Translations under genes and position numbers: made by a program | Notes under the pieces: model-generated | Told to the model about the DNA's origin: nothing | The model's input: only the letters and a program-made list of their open reading frames with translations | Database searches by the model: none | In this document: piece after piece, positions 1-9,046 of the stretch | Layout: each line of letters begins with the position of its first letter | Position numbering within the stretch: the stretch's first letter is position 1 | Origin: Pseudomonadota bacterium | GTDB taxonomy: Bacteria > Chloroflexota > UBA6077 > JAJPHF01 | Assembly: GCA_021325365.1 (NCBI GenBank) | Contig: JAJPHF010000154.1 | Span: forward strand, 1 to 20,004 | Length of the DNA: 20,004 nucleotides | Direction: 5' to 3'

Positions 1-755
1 ACGAACAGGCTAACCGGGCCGATCTTGGTGATCTTGAACGGCCGCGGCAGCAGCACCCCGTCCACGTCGTAGGTGGCCGGCAACTTCTCGACGTAGCGGT
101 AGCCCGAGTGGAGGTCGATGCCCCGCGCGATGGCCTGCTGGACCTCGTCCAGCTCCGAGGGCTGCGGCAGCGTGGGCGCCTGGTCGAAGCGGCGGTCGTA
201 CATCACGCGCGGCTTGCTGTAACCGTCCCAGCCGATCTGCTCGATGCCGTAGTACAGCTCAACCGTGTTGCCGTCGGGATCGAGCGGGTAGACGTGCCAG
301 TTCGAGCCGGGCATGTCGCGTCCGGTGCGCGTGATCCGCACGTCGTGCTCGGCGAACCATTGGGTCGCGCGGCTGACCTCGCCCAGGCTGCCGACCTGCC
401 AGGTGATCTGGTTCGTCGTCACCCCGGGCCGCGGCGGGTGACCGCCGCGCAGCACCGCCAGCTTCTCCATTACCGGCCGCGGGAAGAGCACGAACGCGTG
501 GTGATCGCCGCCGTAGCGGGTGAAGTAGCCGCGCGTATCGCCGAGGCCGGCCAGCGCGGCAGGGTCCGGCACGACTTTGCCGAAGTCGAGGATGTCGGAG
601 ATGCGGAACCCCAGCAGGTCGGTGTAGAAGCGCAGCGACTCATCGATCCTGTCGGAGTTGAACCCGAAGTGGCCGAGGCGCCGGATCTTGAACGGCTGGT
701 TGAGCAAGATACCGCCCACGTTAAACTGGGTCGTGGTCGCCGGTGTCGTCGCCAT
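1..755 (-). CDS. VOC-superfamily (glyoxalase/extradiol dioxygenase-like) protein, cut by window edge
   Basis: The frame is open from an ATG at 755 to the left edge, so about 251 residues are visible and the C-terminus is missing. A good ribosome site (AAGGAGTGAGGCG) precedes the ATG. Residues 24-92 (starting FKIRRLGHFGF) and 112-170 (ending DPDGNTVELYYG) form the paired beta-alpha-beta modules of a vicinal-oxygen-chelate fold. From residue 238 a further module begins (PFKITKIGPVSL), repeating the first, so this is a multi-module protein like catechol 2,3-dioxygenases. Likely metal-site residues are H29 and E167. The position that is usually His in the second module reads NQITWQV, with Gln116 where His is expected, so the metal site may differ from classical extradiol enzymes; glyoxalase-type VOC proteins can use Gln. 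The gene is divergent from the aldo/keto reductase. The family is clear; the substrate is unknown. Confidence 0.8.
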   Translation of the reverse strand, partial: MATTPATTTQFNVGGILLNQPFKIRRLGHFGFNSDRIDESLRFYTDLLGFRISDILDFGKVVPDPAALAGLGDTRGYFTRYGGDHHAFVLFPRPVMEKLAVLRGGHPPRPGVTTNQITWQVGSLGEVSRATQWFAEHDVRITRTGRDMPGSNWHVYPLDPDGNTVELYYGIEQIGWDGYSKPRVMYDRRFDQAPTLPQPSELDEVQQAIARGIDLHSGYRYVEKLPATYDVDGVLLPRPFKITKIGPVSLF

Positions 756-831
756 CGCCTCACTCCTTGCCGCCCCCGCGGCGCTGCCCTACGAACCCCC
801 TGGCTGGGGATAGCCCCTATCGTAGCACCGA

Positions 832-840
832 AGTGTAGCA
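832..840 (-). promoter_or_regulatory. Extended -10 promoter for the VOC gene
   Basis: On the minus strand the sequence reads TGCTACACT (TG-n-TACACT). A weak -35 candidate TTGCAG lies at 858-853 with a short 15-nt spacer. A second candidate, TGCTACGAT (827-819), lies just downstream. The ATG at 755 is about 70 nt away. The element matches the TGCTAnAnT motif of three other promoters in the first 5 kb. Confidence 0.45.
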
Positions 841-921
841 TACGCACTGCTCCTGCAATATGTAGTGTGGCCGAGACTAGACCCGTCAGCCGCGACGGCC
901 TAGTGCCGCCGCTCCTATCGG

Positions 922-930
922 TGCTAGAGT
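922..930 (+). promoter_or_regulatory. Extended -10 promoter for the aldo/keto reductase
   Basis: TGCTAGAGT (TG-n-TAGAGT) stands 38 nt before the chosen GTG start at 968. This puts the probable transcript start near 937, downstream of an in-frame GTG at 929, and supports the shorter protein. No convincing -35 hexamer is visible. Confidence 0.45.
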
Positions 931-967
931 GGCTCACGACCCGGTGAGGACGACAAGGGAGGGCGCC

Positions 968-1951
968 GTGGAGTACCGCACGCTCGGACGCACGGGGCTA
1001 GAGGTGTCGGCGATTGGCTTCGGCTGTGGCAACACCGGCGGGCTGATGGTGCGGGGCGCGCCCGCCGAGCAGCGGGCCGCCGTCGCCCGCGCGCTGGCGG
1101 GCGGCATCACCTACTTCGACACGGCCGCGCAGTACGGCGAGGGGCGCTCGGAGGAGAACCTGGGGCGCGTGCTGCGCGAGCTGGGCGCCGATGTGTTGGT
1201 CGGCACCAAAGTGCGTCTCGTGCCCGAGGAGGTGCCGGATGCGGCCGGCGCGCTGCGGCGCAAGCTGGAGGAGGGACTGCGCCGCCTGGGCCGCGAGCAG
1301 GTAGACGTCTGCACGCTGCACAATCCCACGCTGCTCGACGCCGGACCGCGCGGGCTACCGGTCGAGGCCGTGCTCGGCGCGGTCGGGGAGGGCATGCAGG
1401 CGCTCCGGGCGGCGGGGCTGTGTCGCTTCGTCGGCTTCTCGGCCCTCGGCGATACGCCAGCGCTGCAGCGGGTGGCCACCGCGGGCATCTTCGATACGTG
1501 CCAGTGCTACTACAACGCGCTCAACCCCAGCGCCGGGTACCCGGGCAGCCCCGACGGCGTGGCGCAGGACTTCGCCGGGCTGCTCGACCGCGCCGCCGCG
1601 GCCGGGCTGGGCGTATTCGCCATCCGCATCCTGGCCGGCGGCGCGGCCATCGCCACGCCCGAGCGCCACCCCACTGCCGGCGCCGGGTCGGCGTTGGCGC
1701 AGGGCACGGAGTACGACCGCGACGTGGCCCAGGCCGCGGGGCTCCGCGTCCTGGCCGCCGAGCTGGGCCTGGAGAGCCCGCTGGAACTCGCCTTGCGCTT
1801 CGCGCTGGCCAAAGCCGGCATCTCGTGCCTGCTAATCGGCCCCTCCAGCGTGGCGCACGTCGAGGACGCGCTGCGCTGGGAGGCCCGCGGCCCGCTGCCG
1901 CCCGACGCCGTGGCGCGCGTCCTCGCGCTCGCGCGCCGTCCTGCCGCCTGA
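968..1951 (+). CDS. Aldo/keto reductase
   Basis: A 327-residue NAD(P)H-dependent oxidoreductase of the aldo/keto reductase (TIM-barrel) superfamily. The GTG start at 968 is preferred because AAGGGAGGG lies just upstream and the protein then begins VEYRTLGRTGLEVS, the usual N-terminus of the family; the in-frame GTG at 929 lies at the promoter. The catalytic tetrad is visible: D51 and Y56 in FDTAAQYGEGRSEENLG, K81 in LVGTKV and H118 in TLHNP. The C-terminal CLLIGPSSVAHVEDAL resembles the cofactor phosphate-binding segment. The length is normal. It is monocistronic, divergent from the VOC gene, and ends before a strong hairpin. The substrate cannot be inferred. Confidence 0.9.
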   Translation: MEYRTLGRTGLEVSAIGFGCGNTGGLMVRGAPAEQRAAVARALAGGITYFDTAAQYGEGRSEENLGRVLRELGADVLVGTKVRLVPEEVPDAAGALRRKLEEGLRRLGREQVDVCTLHNPTLLDAGPRGLPVEAVLGAVGEGMQALRAAGLCRFVGFSALGDTPALQRVATAGIFDTCQCYYNALNPSAGYPGSPDGVAQDFAGLLDRAAAAGLGVFAIRILAGGAAIATPERHPTAGAGSALAQGTEYDRDVAQAAGLRVLAAELGLESPLELALRFALAKAGISCLLIGPSSVAHVEDALRWEARGPLPPDAVARVLALARRPAA

Positions 1952-1983
1952 CCCTCGGCAGCGCTTCACCTACCCGAGCGGCA

Positions 1984-2020
1984 GCGCCCGCGGCCCGGAG
2001 CCGGTCCGGGCCGCGGGCGC
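1984..2020. terminator. Bidirectional hairpin terminator between convergent genes
   Basis: A perfect 16-bp inverted repeat (1984-1999 with 2005-2020) has a 5-nt loop (GCCGG). It sits 32 nt after the aldo/keto reductase stop and 63 nt after the stop of the oppositely oriented binding-protein gene. No T-tract follows on either side, so it may act as a 3'-end stabiliser or an atypical terminator. Confidence 0.7.
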
Positions 2021-2083
2021 CGGCGGGAGGTCAGGCGCACGGGGTGCCGCCGCGCCTGCTGCGTCAACGGCAGGCGATGGCCC

Positions 2084-3184
2084 TCAGGGATAGAGGCTCT
2101 TGATGAACCCGCTGTCGTTGAGGCGCTGGATGAGGGTCAGGTCGAAGAAGTCGGCGGGGTTGGCGGTGGCTGCCTTCGGGTTGTTGCGCGCCAGCTCGTC
2201 CACGGCCGCGCGCATGCCCTCGGGCGCGGGGATCATCGTGCGGTCGGTGCGGCTGTCCTGAAAGCGCAGCGTCTCCTCCAGCAGCTCGCGGTCGTCCGTC
2301 TCGGTCCACTTGGCGAGCGCGGCCAGCGCCCGCTCGGGCTGCTGGAACTCCAGCGCCACCGCATCGGCCGCCGCGCGCAGCAGCCGCTCGACCACGTCGG
2401 GATGCTCGCGCAGGTAGGCGCGGCTGGTCACCAGGCCCACGTCGGCCATCGGCAGGAAGTACTCCTGGTAGCTCAGCAGCTCGCGCAGGCCCATTTGCCG
2501 CGCTCGCACGTTCGTCGGCGGCCCGATGATCGCGCCGTCCGTGCCGCCGGCTTGCAGGGCCGCGAGCTGCTCCGGCTGGCCGCCGGCCGCCACGAAGTGA
2601 TAGTCCCGCTCGGGCTCCAGCCCGAAGCGCTCCAGGATCCCACCGGCCCAGATCTCGCTGGCGGAGCCGCGTCGCGTGACGCTCAGCCGCTTGTCCCGTA
2701 GCTGGTCGACCGACTGGATAGCGGGCTGTACGAACAGCGAGAACGCCATCTTGTTCGCCCAGGCCGCCACCATCACCAGCTCGGCGCCCTCGAGGTCCGG
2801 GCCGATCGCGCTCGCCGGCACCGTGGCACCCACCTCGACGTCGCCGCCCAGCAGCGCCTCGGACACCTTCGCCGCCCCGGCGACGTAGAGAAGGTCTACG
2901 TCGAGCCCGTACTTCTCGAAGATGCCCGCGTCCTGAGCGAGCCACATGGGCAGGATGTTGCTGGCGATGGTAACGTAGGCCACGCGCACGCGGGCTGGCA
3001 CCGGCGCGGACGTGCTGGCGGCGGGCGCCGGGGCGCTGGCCGCCCCCGGCGCGCCGGCGGCGCGACCGCTCGCCGTGCCGTCCGGCGCGGGGGTCGCGGC
3101 GGGCGCCCCGCAGGCCGCGACTATAAGCGCTACCAGCAGAACGAGGAGTCCGAGGCTCCAGCGGGACCGGCCATCGCGGTGCAT
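2084..3184 (-). CDS. ABC transporter substrate-binding lipoprotein (NMT1/SsuA-like)
   Basis: A 366-residue solute-binding protein. Residues 1-24 form a lipoprotein signal (RSRW, a Leu/Val core, then LIVAAC), with C25 as the lipidation site. An Ala/Pro/Ser linker spans about 26-64. The mature domain (VRVAYVTIASNILPMWLAQDAG, FEKYGLDVDLLYVAG, GDVEVGA, LRDKRLSVTRRGSASEIW) has the pattern of the NMT1/nitrate-sulfonate-taurine family. It follows the FIST gene by 23 nt, with GGAGGGGGAGCC before its ATG, so the two are co-transcribed. No permease or ATPase is nearby, so it either shares a transporter encoded elsewhere or delivers ligand to a sensor. The ligand is unknown. Confidence 0.85.
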   Translation of the reverse strand: MHRDGRSRWSLGLLVLLVALIVAACGAPAATPAPDGTASGRAAGAPGAASAPAPAASTSAPVPARVRVAYVTIASNILPMWLAQDAGIFEKYGLDVDLLYVAGAAKVSEALLGGDVEVGATVPASAIGPDLEGAELVMVAAWANKMAFSLFVQPAIQSVDQLRDKRLSVTRRGSASEIWAGGILERFGLEPERDYHFVAAGGQPEQLAALQAGGTDGAIIGPPTNVRARQMGLRELLSYQEYFLPMADVGLVTSRAYLREHPDVVERLLRAAADAVALEFQQPERALAALAKWTETDDRELLEETLRFQDSRTDRTMIPAPEGMRAAVDELARNNPKAATANPADFFDLTLIQRLNDSGFIKSLYP

Positions 3185-3207
3185 GGCTCCCCCTCCGTAC
3201 AGCGCGG

Positions 3208-4371
<1,164 letters not shown>

Positions 4372-4448
4372 CGCTTCCTCCCCTTCACCCCCTCGCTGCG
4401 GGCTGCCAGTCAGCCGCGCCCGGCCCCGCCCAGTCGGCGGGCACCGGT

Positions 4449-4457
4449 AGTGTAGCA
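4449..4457 (-). promoter_or_regulatory. Extended -10 promoter for the FIST operon
   Basis: The minus strand reads TGCTACACT, identical to the element before the VOC gene, about 78 nt before the FIST start. No -35 hexamer is evident. Confidence 0.45.
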
Positions 4458-4482
4458 AAGGGGCCACGGCCGCCGAGCCACG

Positions 4483-4491
4483 TGCTAGAAT
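4483..4491 (+). promoter_or_regulatory. Extended -10 promoter for the alpha/beta hydrolase
   Basis: TGCTAGAAT (TG-n-TAGAAT) stands 29 nt upstream of the ATG at 4520. It is back to back with the FIST promoter, the two -10 boxes being 31 nt apart. There is no clear -35 box. Confidence 0.5.
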
Positions 4492-4519
4492 CGACCTCGT
4501 TCGCCAAGGGAGAACGCCG

Positions 4520-5260
4520 ATGGCTACCTTCGTGCTCGTTCACGGCGCCTGGCACGGCGGCTGGTGCTGGCGCAAGCTCACGCCGCTCCTGCGCGCCGCC
4601 GGCCACGAGGTCTACACGCCCACGCTCACCGGCCTGGGCGAGCGCGCCCACCTGGGCCACGCCGAGGTGGGTCTGGCAACCCACGTGCAGGACGTGGTGA
4701 GCGTGCTGGAGTACGAGGACCTGGCCGAGGTCGTGCTGGTCGGCCACAGCTACGGCGGCATGGTGATCGCTGGCGTGGCCCACCAGGCGCCAGCACGCCT
4801 CGCCCACCTGGTCTACCTCGACGCCTTCGTGCCGGAGGACGGCCAGTCAATGCTCGACCTCGGCCCGCCCGAGCGCCGACCGGCCATGACGGCGCGCGTC
4901 CGGGCGGAGGGCGAGGGCTGGCGCCTGCCCAGCCTGCAGCCGGTGCCCTGGGAGCAGTTCGTCCGCGAGGTATACGGCGTGACCGACCCGGCGGAGGTCG
5001 CCTGGCTGACCGCCCGGCTCGGCCCGCACCCGTTCAAGACGATGACCGATCCGGTGCGCGCCGCCAACCCGGCAGCTACGGCGCTGCCCCGCACCTACAT
5101 CCGCTGCCTCCAGTACCCGAACCCCGCCTTCGACCGCTTCGCGGCGCAGGCGCAGCAGCCGGGCGCCGGCTGGCGCTACCATGCGCTGCCCACCAGTCAC
5201 GACGCGATGGTGACGCTGCCCGGCGCGCTCGCCGAGCTACTGCTGGCGATTCCCGTCTGA
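4520..5260 (+). CDS. Alpha/beta hydrolase (esterase-type)
   Basis: A 246-residue cytoplasmic alpha/beta-hydrolase of the small HGAWHGGW type, related to plant methyl-ester esterases and hydroxynitrile lyases. The ATG has AAGGGAGAA upstream. HGAWHGGWCW at 9-18 is the oxyanion-hole segment, the nucleophile is S77 in VGHSYGG, and the catalytic His is H227 in TSHDAM. The acidic member is not where expected: after strand TYIRC the position usually held by Asp falls in LQYPNP, with the nearest acid D205 in FDRF. That may be a subfamily trait, so activity should not be assumed. It is monocistronic and convergent with the MFS gene. The substrate is unknown. Confidence 0.87.
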   Translation: MATFVLVHGAWHGGWCWRKLTPLLRAAGHEVYTPTLTGLGERAHLGHAEVGLATHVQDVVSVLEYEDLAEVVLVGHSYGGMVIAGVAHQAPARLAHLVYLDAFVPEDGQSMLDLGPPERRPAMTARVRAEGEGWRLPSLQPVPWEQFVREVYGVTDPAEVAWLTARLGPHPFKTMTDPVRAANPAATALPRTYIRCLQYPNPAFDRFAAQAQQPGAGWRYHALPTSHDAMVTLPGALAELLLAIPV

Positions 5261-5270
5261 CTCCCGCCAT

Positions 5271-5307
5271 TGCTCGGCGTGGCGGCCCGGAAGCCTGCCG
5301 GCGAGCA
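5271..5307. terminator. Imperfect hairpin between convergent genes
   Basis: Outer arms TGCTCG (5271-5276) and CGAGCA (5302-5307) enclose a GC-rich interrupted stem. It lies in the 57-nt gap between the hydrolase and MFS stop codons. The stem is weaker than the other convergent-gene hairpins in this window. Confidence 0.3.
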
Positions 5308-5317
5308 GTACTGGTGA

Positions 5318-6634
5318 CTACTTCGCCGGGCTGATGCCGATGGGTACCGCCGGGGCCGCGGCGGCCGGCTCCAGGCCGTGTGCCACCACCGGCTTCAGGA
5401 CGAACAGCGCGAGCAACGCGGCCGCGAAGTTGAAGATGGCCGCCACGACGAAAATTGCCAGCCAACTGCCGGTGACCCCGGTGATGATGCTGCCGATCGG
5501 CACGAGCAGCGAGGCTGTACCCTTGGCCGTGTAGAGCAGCCCGTAATTCGTCGTCGCGTACTGCCGCCCGAACAGGTCGGCCGAGGTGGCGGGGAACAGG
5601 CTGTAGATCTCGCCCCACGCGAAGAACGCGAGCCCCGTCAGCAGCACGAACAGCAGCGGCACCTGCGCGAAGGCGACCAGCGCCAGGATGGCGATGCCCT
5701 CGACGCCGAAGGCGAGAAACATGGTGTTCTCGCGGCCGATGTGGTCGGAGACCCAGCCGAAGAACGGGCGCGTCACGCCATTCAGGATGCGGTCGAGCGA
5801 CAGCGCGAACGGCAGCGCGGCCATCGTCAGCCCGAGCATTGAGACGGGGATGTCGGCGACCTTATAGTCCGTGGCGATCACCGCCAGCTGCGCGGTCGCC
5901 ATGAGGCCGCCCATGGCCACCAGCGTGAACATGGCATACAGGAGCCAGAATACCGGCGTCTTCACCGCCTGAACGGGGGTGAAGTCCCGCTTCGACTGAT
6001 GCACGTGGACCGACGGGGCCTGCGCCGCCTCGCCGGGCCGCGGCACGCGCAAGAAGCAGGCGGCCAGCAGGACGACGAGCCCCTGGCCCAGACCGAACCA
6101 CAGGAACGCCGACTGATAGCCGCTCGCCTTGATCATGTTCGCGATGGGCACGACGGTGAGCGCCGAGCCGGCACCGAAGCCCGCCGCCGTCAGGCCCGCG
6201 GCCAGCCCGCGCCGGTCCTGGAACCACTTCAGCGCGTTGCCTACCGTCGTGCCGTAGACGATGCCAGCGCCGATCCCGCCGATGGCGCCACCAACGTAGA
6301 GCAAGGCCAGGGAATTGGCCATCGCGTTGATGCTCCAAGCCACGGCGACCAGCACGCCGCCTACGGCCACGATGAGGCGCGGCCCGAAGCGATCCACGAG
6401 ATAAGCCTCGACGGGCACGAGCCACGTCTCGGCCAGGACGAAGATAGTGAAGGCTACCTGGATCGCCGCTTTGCCCCAGTGGTGCGCGTCGTCGATCGGG
6501 TTGACGAACAGCGTCCAGCCGTACTGGAGGTTGGCGACGGCTACCATGCCGACGATGCCCGCCACGAGCTGGATCCAGCGTGTGGCGGCACCCGCCGTGG
6601 AGACTTGCGCCGAAGGCCGAGACGACGTTGCCAT
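5318..6634 (-). CDS. MFS transporter, oxalate/formate antiporter (OFA, OxlT-like) family
   Basis: A 438-residue, 12-helix inner-membrane carrier. The ATG at 6634 has GGGGAGG upstream; the in-frame ATG at 6670 has no ribosome site. The OFA signature QYGWTLFVNPI occurs in helix 1, followed by WGKAAIQVAFTIFVLAETW and the loop motif DRFGPR. Other markers are YGTTVGNALKWFQDRRG and GWVSDHIGR. OxlT of Oxalobacter uses Arg272 and Lys355 to bind dicarboxylate (from memory). Here R289 (GVTRPFFGW) and K371 (LLYTAKGTAS) occupy the equivalent helices, 82 residues apart against 83 in OxlT. This supports oxalate or a similar small dicarboxylate as substrate. It is monocistronic. Its likely partner is the predicted oxalate oxidoreductase at 11633-15191. 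Confidence 0.85.
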   Translation of the reverse strand: MATSSRPSAQVSTAGAATRWIQLVAGIVGMVAVANLQYGWTLFVNPIDDAHHWGKAAIQVAFTIFVLAETWLVPVEAYLVDRFGPRLIVAVGGVLVAVAWSINAMANSLALLYVGGAIGGIGAGIVYGTTVGNALKWFQDRRGLAAGLTAAGFGAGSALTVVPIANMIKASGYQSAFLWFGLGQGLVVLLAACFLRVPRPGEAAQAPSVHVHQSKRDFTPVQAVKTPVFWLLYAMFTLVAMGGLMATAQLAVIATDYKVADIPVSMLGLTMAALPFALSLDRILNGVTRPFFGWVSDHIGRENTMFLAFGVEGIAILALVAFAQVPLLFVLLTGLAFFAWGEIYSLFPATSADLFGRQYATTNYGLLYTAKGTASLLVPIGSIITGVTGSWLAIFVVAAIFNFAAALLALFVLKPVVAHGLEPAAAAPAVPIGISPAK

Positions 6635-7213
6635 AACGCCTCCCCACTCCGCGGCATGCGCCGCGGGCACTAGTCACCCTCGGGGCGTTTCCAGCCGAAA
6701 CGTCCCGTCGTGCGTTAACACGCGTGTCCGCCGCCGAGTCGCTGCGAGCGCGTGAGCCATCACCCCGCGTCCGCCCGCCGCGGGTACCTGGCCCCCTGCA
6801 GAGTTCGGGCCACGCCGCTCGCGCTCGCGCTGACCGCGCCGAGCACAATCCTGCGAGCAATCCTGCGCGGTGGGAGCAGCGGCTCTACCACGGTTTTCCT
6901 CGCAATTGAGCCACTGCACAGCGCCCACATCGTAGGGCCGGAGCTCGTCCCCTACCGCCCGGGGCCGGGGTGGCTCAAGCGCCACGACAACCGCTCCAGG
7001 CGGGGCCAGGGCTCCTTTGCCGCCGGCTGGCGCTAGCATGCGCCTCTCGTGCCGGGTTGTCAAGAGGGCGAGCCGTCTCCAAGTCCGACGGGCCGTGGCC
7101 GAGGCCTCCGCTACTCACTCACGTCACTCACGCCGGCGGCGCGCGAGACTTGCGCCTTGCGTCGCATCCGAGCAGACTACACGGCGAGCGTACGCAACGG
7201 GGAGCGGGCGGGG
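6635..7213 (+). other. 579-nt stretch without a convincing gene
   Basis: Open frames here lack ribosome sites and family resemblance. It holds the 5' region of the MFS gene. It also contains a direct repeat of AATCCTGCG (6847-6855 and 6859-6867, 12-bp period) and a GTAGGG/CCCTAC inverted repeat near 6932-6956. CGCTAGCAT (7031-7039) resembles the TGCTAnAnT promoter motif and could drive the gene at 7214. Confidence 0.5.
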
Positions 7214-8854
7214 ATGGAGCGAAGCGCACGGCCGGGCGCCAAGGCAGCCGAGAGCGGCGGCCCCCACCCAGGCGGAAACGGGCTACGCCCGCCGGCGCTG
7301 ACGCTGGGGGGCGAGCGCCGCTCGGCGCCTAGTCTCGATCGGCTCTGGCTCGTCGTCGTCATGTGCACGGCGTTCGCCGTGGTCAACGCCTTTCCTGTCG
7401 ATCAGACCGATTATTGGTGGACCGTCAAGCTGGGGACGGAGCTGCAACAAACCCGGCAGTTGCCGACGAGCAACCCCCTCGCCTTTACGCCGACCCGCCA
7501 GCCCTACGTCGAGCAGCAGTGGCTCGCTCAGCTGATCTTGAGCGCGCTGCACGACCGGTGGGGGCTGGCGGGCGGATTCATCCTGCGCGGCGCCCTGTTC
7601 GCCCTCGTCGTGGGCCTGCTCTACTACCTGTGCCGCCGGGCGGGCGCGATCAGCCCGGTCGCGGGGACTGTCTGCGCGGGCGCTATCGTCCTGACGTTTC
7701 CCGGCGCGGCCGTCCGCCCGCAGTTGCTCGCCCTGCCGCTGTTCATGGTCTTCCTGGCTGGCACGACGGTGTGGCGGGGGCAGCGCTGGACGCTCGTCGC
7801 GCTGCCGCTGGCGATGGTCGTCTGGGTAAACGTCCATGGCTCGTTTCCGCTGGGCCTCGCGCTGCTGGGCAGCGCGCTCGTCGGCCGTGCCTGGGAGCTG
7901 CAGGCTACCCCGGCCCGGGTGCTGGCGGACACGATCAGTCGGCGGCTGATCGTGCTGGTTGGGCTGTGCGCGGCCGCCGTCCTGGTGAACCCCTACGGCC
8001 CGGGCGTCGTCCCGTGGCTCGGGGACTTTCTGACCGTGCACGCGGGCGGCCAGGAGGGCGCGGCCAAGGCTGCCGAGTGGCTGCCGACCAGCCTGGACGA
8101 ACGCGCGGGGCAGTACTTCTTCGCGGGCGTGCTGCTCCTGGTGGTCGTGCTGATACGCACTGGCCCGCCCCCGCCGGCGGATGGTGTGCGCCTGCTGTTG
8201 TTCGGCGTGCTCGCGCTCACCACGATCCGGAGCACCACCTGGTGGGGGCTCGTCGCGGCCCCGCCGCTCGCCTGGGGCTGCGCGCGGTGGCTGCTGCTTG
8301 CCTACCCGCGGGCGGTGGCCGCGCGCGAGCAGCCCGCCGGCCCGCCGGATCCTCGCGTCCGCCGCCTGTTGCATCCGACGCTCGTCGTGGGCTGCCTGCT
8401 GGCCGCCGCGCTGAGCCTGCCCGCGGTGCGCGGCATGGTGCTGGGGGAGGGAGCGTCGCTGGCCGATCCCGCGCAGCCCCGCGCGGCGGCGGAGTACCTG
8501 GCGACTCTGCCGGGCGGCCGACGGCTGTTCAACGATCTCGATTGGGGCGGCTACCTGGCATGGCGGCTCGCGCCAACCGCTCTCATCTTCGTGGACGAGC
8601 GCTACAGCGTATATCCGTCCGCCGTGTTTCGCGACTACGCGCGGGTTAGCGAGGCCCGTCCGGGCTGGGAAGCGGTGCTGCGAGACTACGCGGTCGACGC
8701 GCTCCTCGTCAGCCGCCAGCGCCAGCCCGATCTTGTCGAAGCTCTAGCCCGCGACAGCGCCTGGCAGAGCGTCTACTGCGACGCGGACGCCATCGTCTAC
8801 GCCCGACGCGAGCGGGCCGCTGGCCCAGTGGCCGGGTGCGCGTCCGGCCATTGA
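7214..8854 (+). CDS. Polytopic membrane protein, GT-C glycosyltransferase-like
   Basis: The chosen ATG at 7214 gives 546 residues and has GGGGAGCGGGCGGGG upstream; an in-frame GTG at 7049 gives a longer basic tail with no ribosome site, so the start is uncertain. After about 45 polar residues comes a first hydrophobic helix (LWLVVVMCTAFAVVNAF). A periplasmic-type loop follows with DQTDYWWTVKLGTEL and NPLAFTPTRQPYVEQQWLAQ, the D-x-W-W...W arrangement of GT-C/PMT-like membrane proteins. Many further hydrophobic helices follow. The last 130 residues are soluble (AEYLATLPGGRRLFNDLDWG, IFVDERYSVYPSAVF). It probably acts on lipid-linked sugars at the outer face of the membrane, but this is family-level inference. 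Convergent with the GT87-like gene. Confidence 0.7.
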   Translation: MERSARPGAKAAESGGPHPGGNGLRPPALTLGGERRSAPSLDRLWLVVVMCTAFAVVNAFPVDQTDYWWTVKLGTELQQTRQLPTSNPLAFTPTRQPYVEQQWLAQLILSALHDRWGLAGGFILRGALFALVVGLLYYLCRRAGAISPVAGTVCAGAIVLTFPGAAVRPQLLALPLFMVFLAGTTVWRGQRWTLVALPLAMVVWVNVHGSFPLGLALLGSALVGRAWELQATPARVLADTISRRLIVLVGLCAAAVLVNPYGPGVVPWLGDFLTVHAGGQEGAAKAAEWLPTSLDERAGQYFFAGVLLLVVVLIRTGPPPPADGVRLLLFGVLALTTIRSTTWWGLVAAPPLAWGCARWLLLAYPRAVAAREQPAGPPDPRVRRLLHPTLVVGCLLAAALSLPAVRGMVLGEGASLADPAQPRAAAEYLATLPGGRRLFNDLDWGGYLAWRLAPTALIFVDERYSVYPSAVFRDYARVSEARPGWEAVLRDYAVDALLVSRQRQPDLVEALARDSAWQSVYCDADAIVYARRERAAGPVAGCASGH

Positions 8855-8932
8855 CGAGCGGGGGCGCCCTCGGAGCACGGGCCACGGCAGCGACGTTCCC
8901 GCGAGCTGCGGCAAGGCCGTGGAGAGACGCTC

Positions 8933-9004
8933 CTAGAGCGGCCTTGCGCACAAGGTGAGCGGCCAGCGTCCGGTAGGGGCGGCTCTCCTGGCCGCCACCC
9001 GGCC
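8933..9004 (+). repeat. Dispersed hairpin repeat, copy A (long form)
   Basis: About 70 nt beginning CTAGAGC and including GGTGAGCGGCCAGCGT, then GGTAGGGGCGGCTCTCCTGG. It aligns along its length with 19898-19968, with one small gap. The hairpin arms are GGGCGGC and GCCGCC. It lies between two convergent genes and may act as their 3' structure. Confidence 0.8.
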
Positions 9005-9046
9005 AGCCGATCGCTCAGTCTGGCCGCAAGCCGCTGTAGGCGCGGG

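Noticed and set aside
6674..7063. A 129-codon minus-strand frame and overlapping plus-strand frames in the 6635-7213 gap
   Set aside because: None has a ribosome site, hydrophobic pattern or known motif; composition looks like chance frames in GC-rich DNA.
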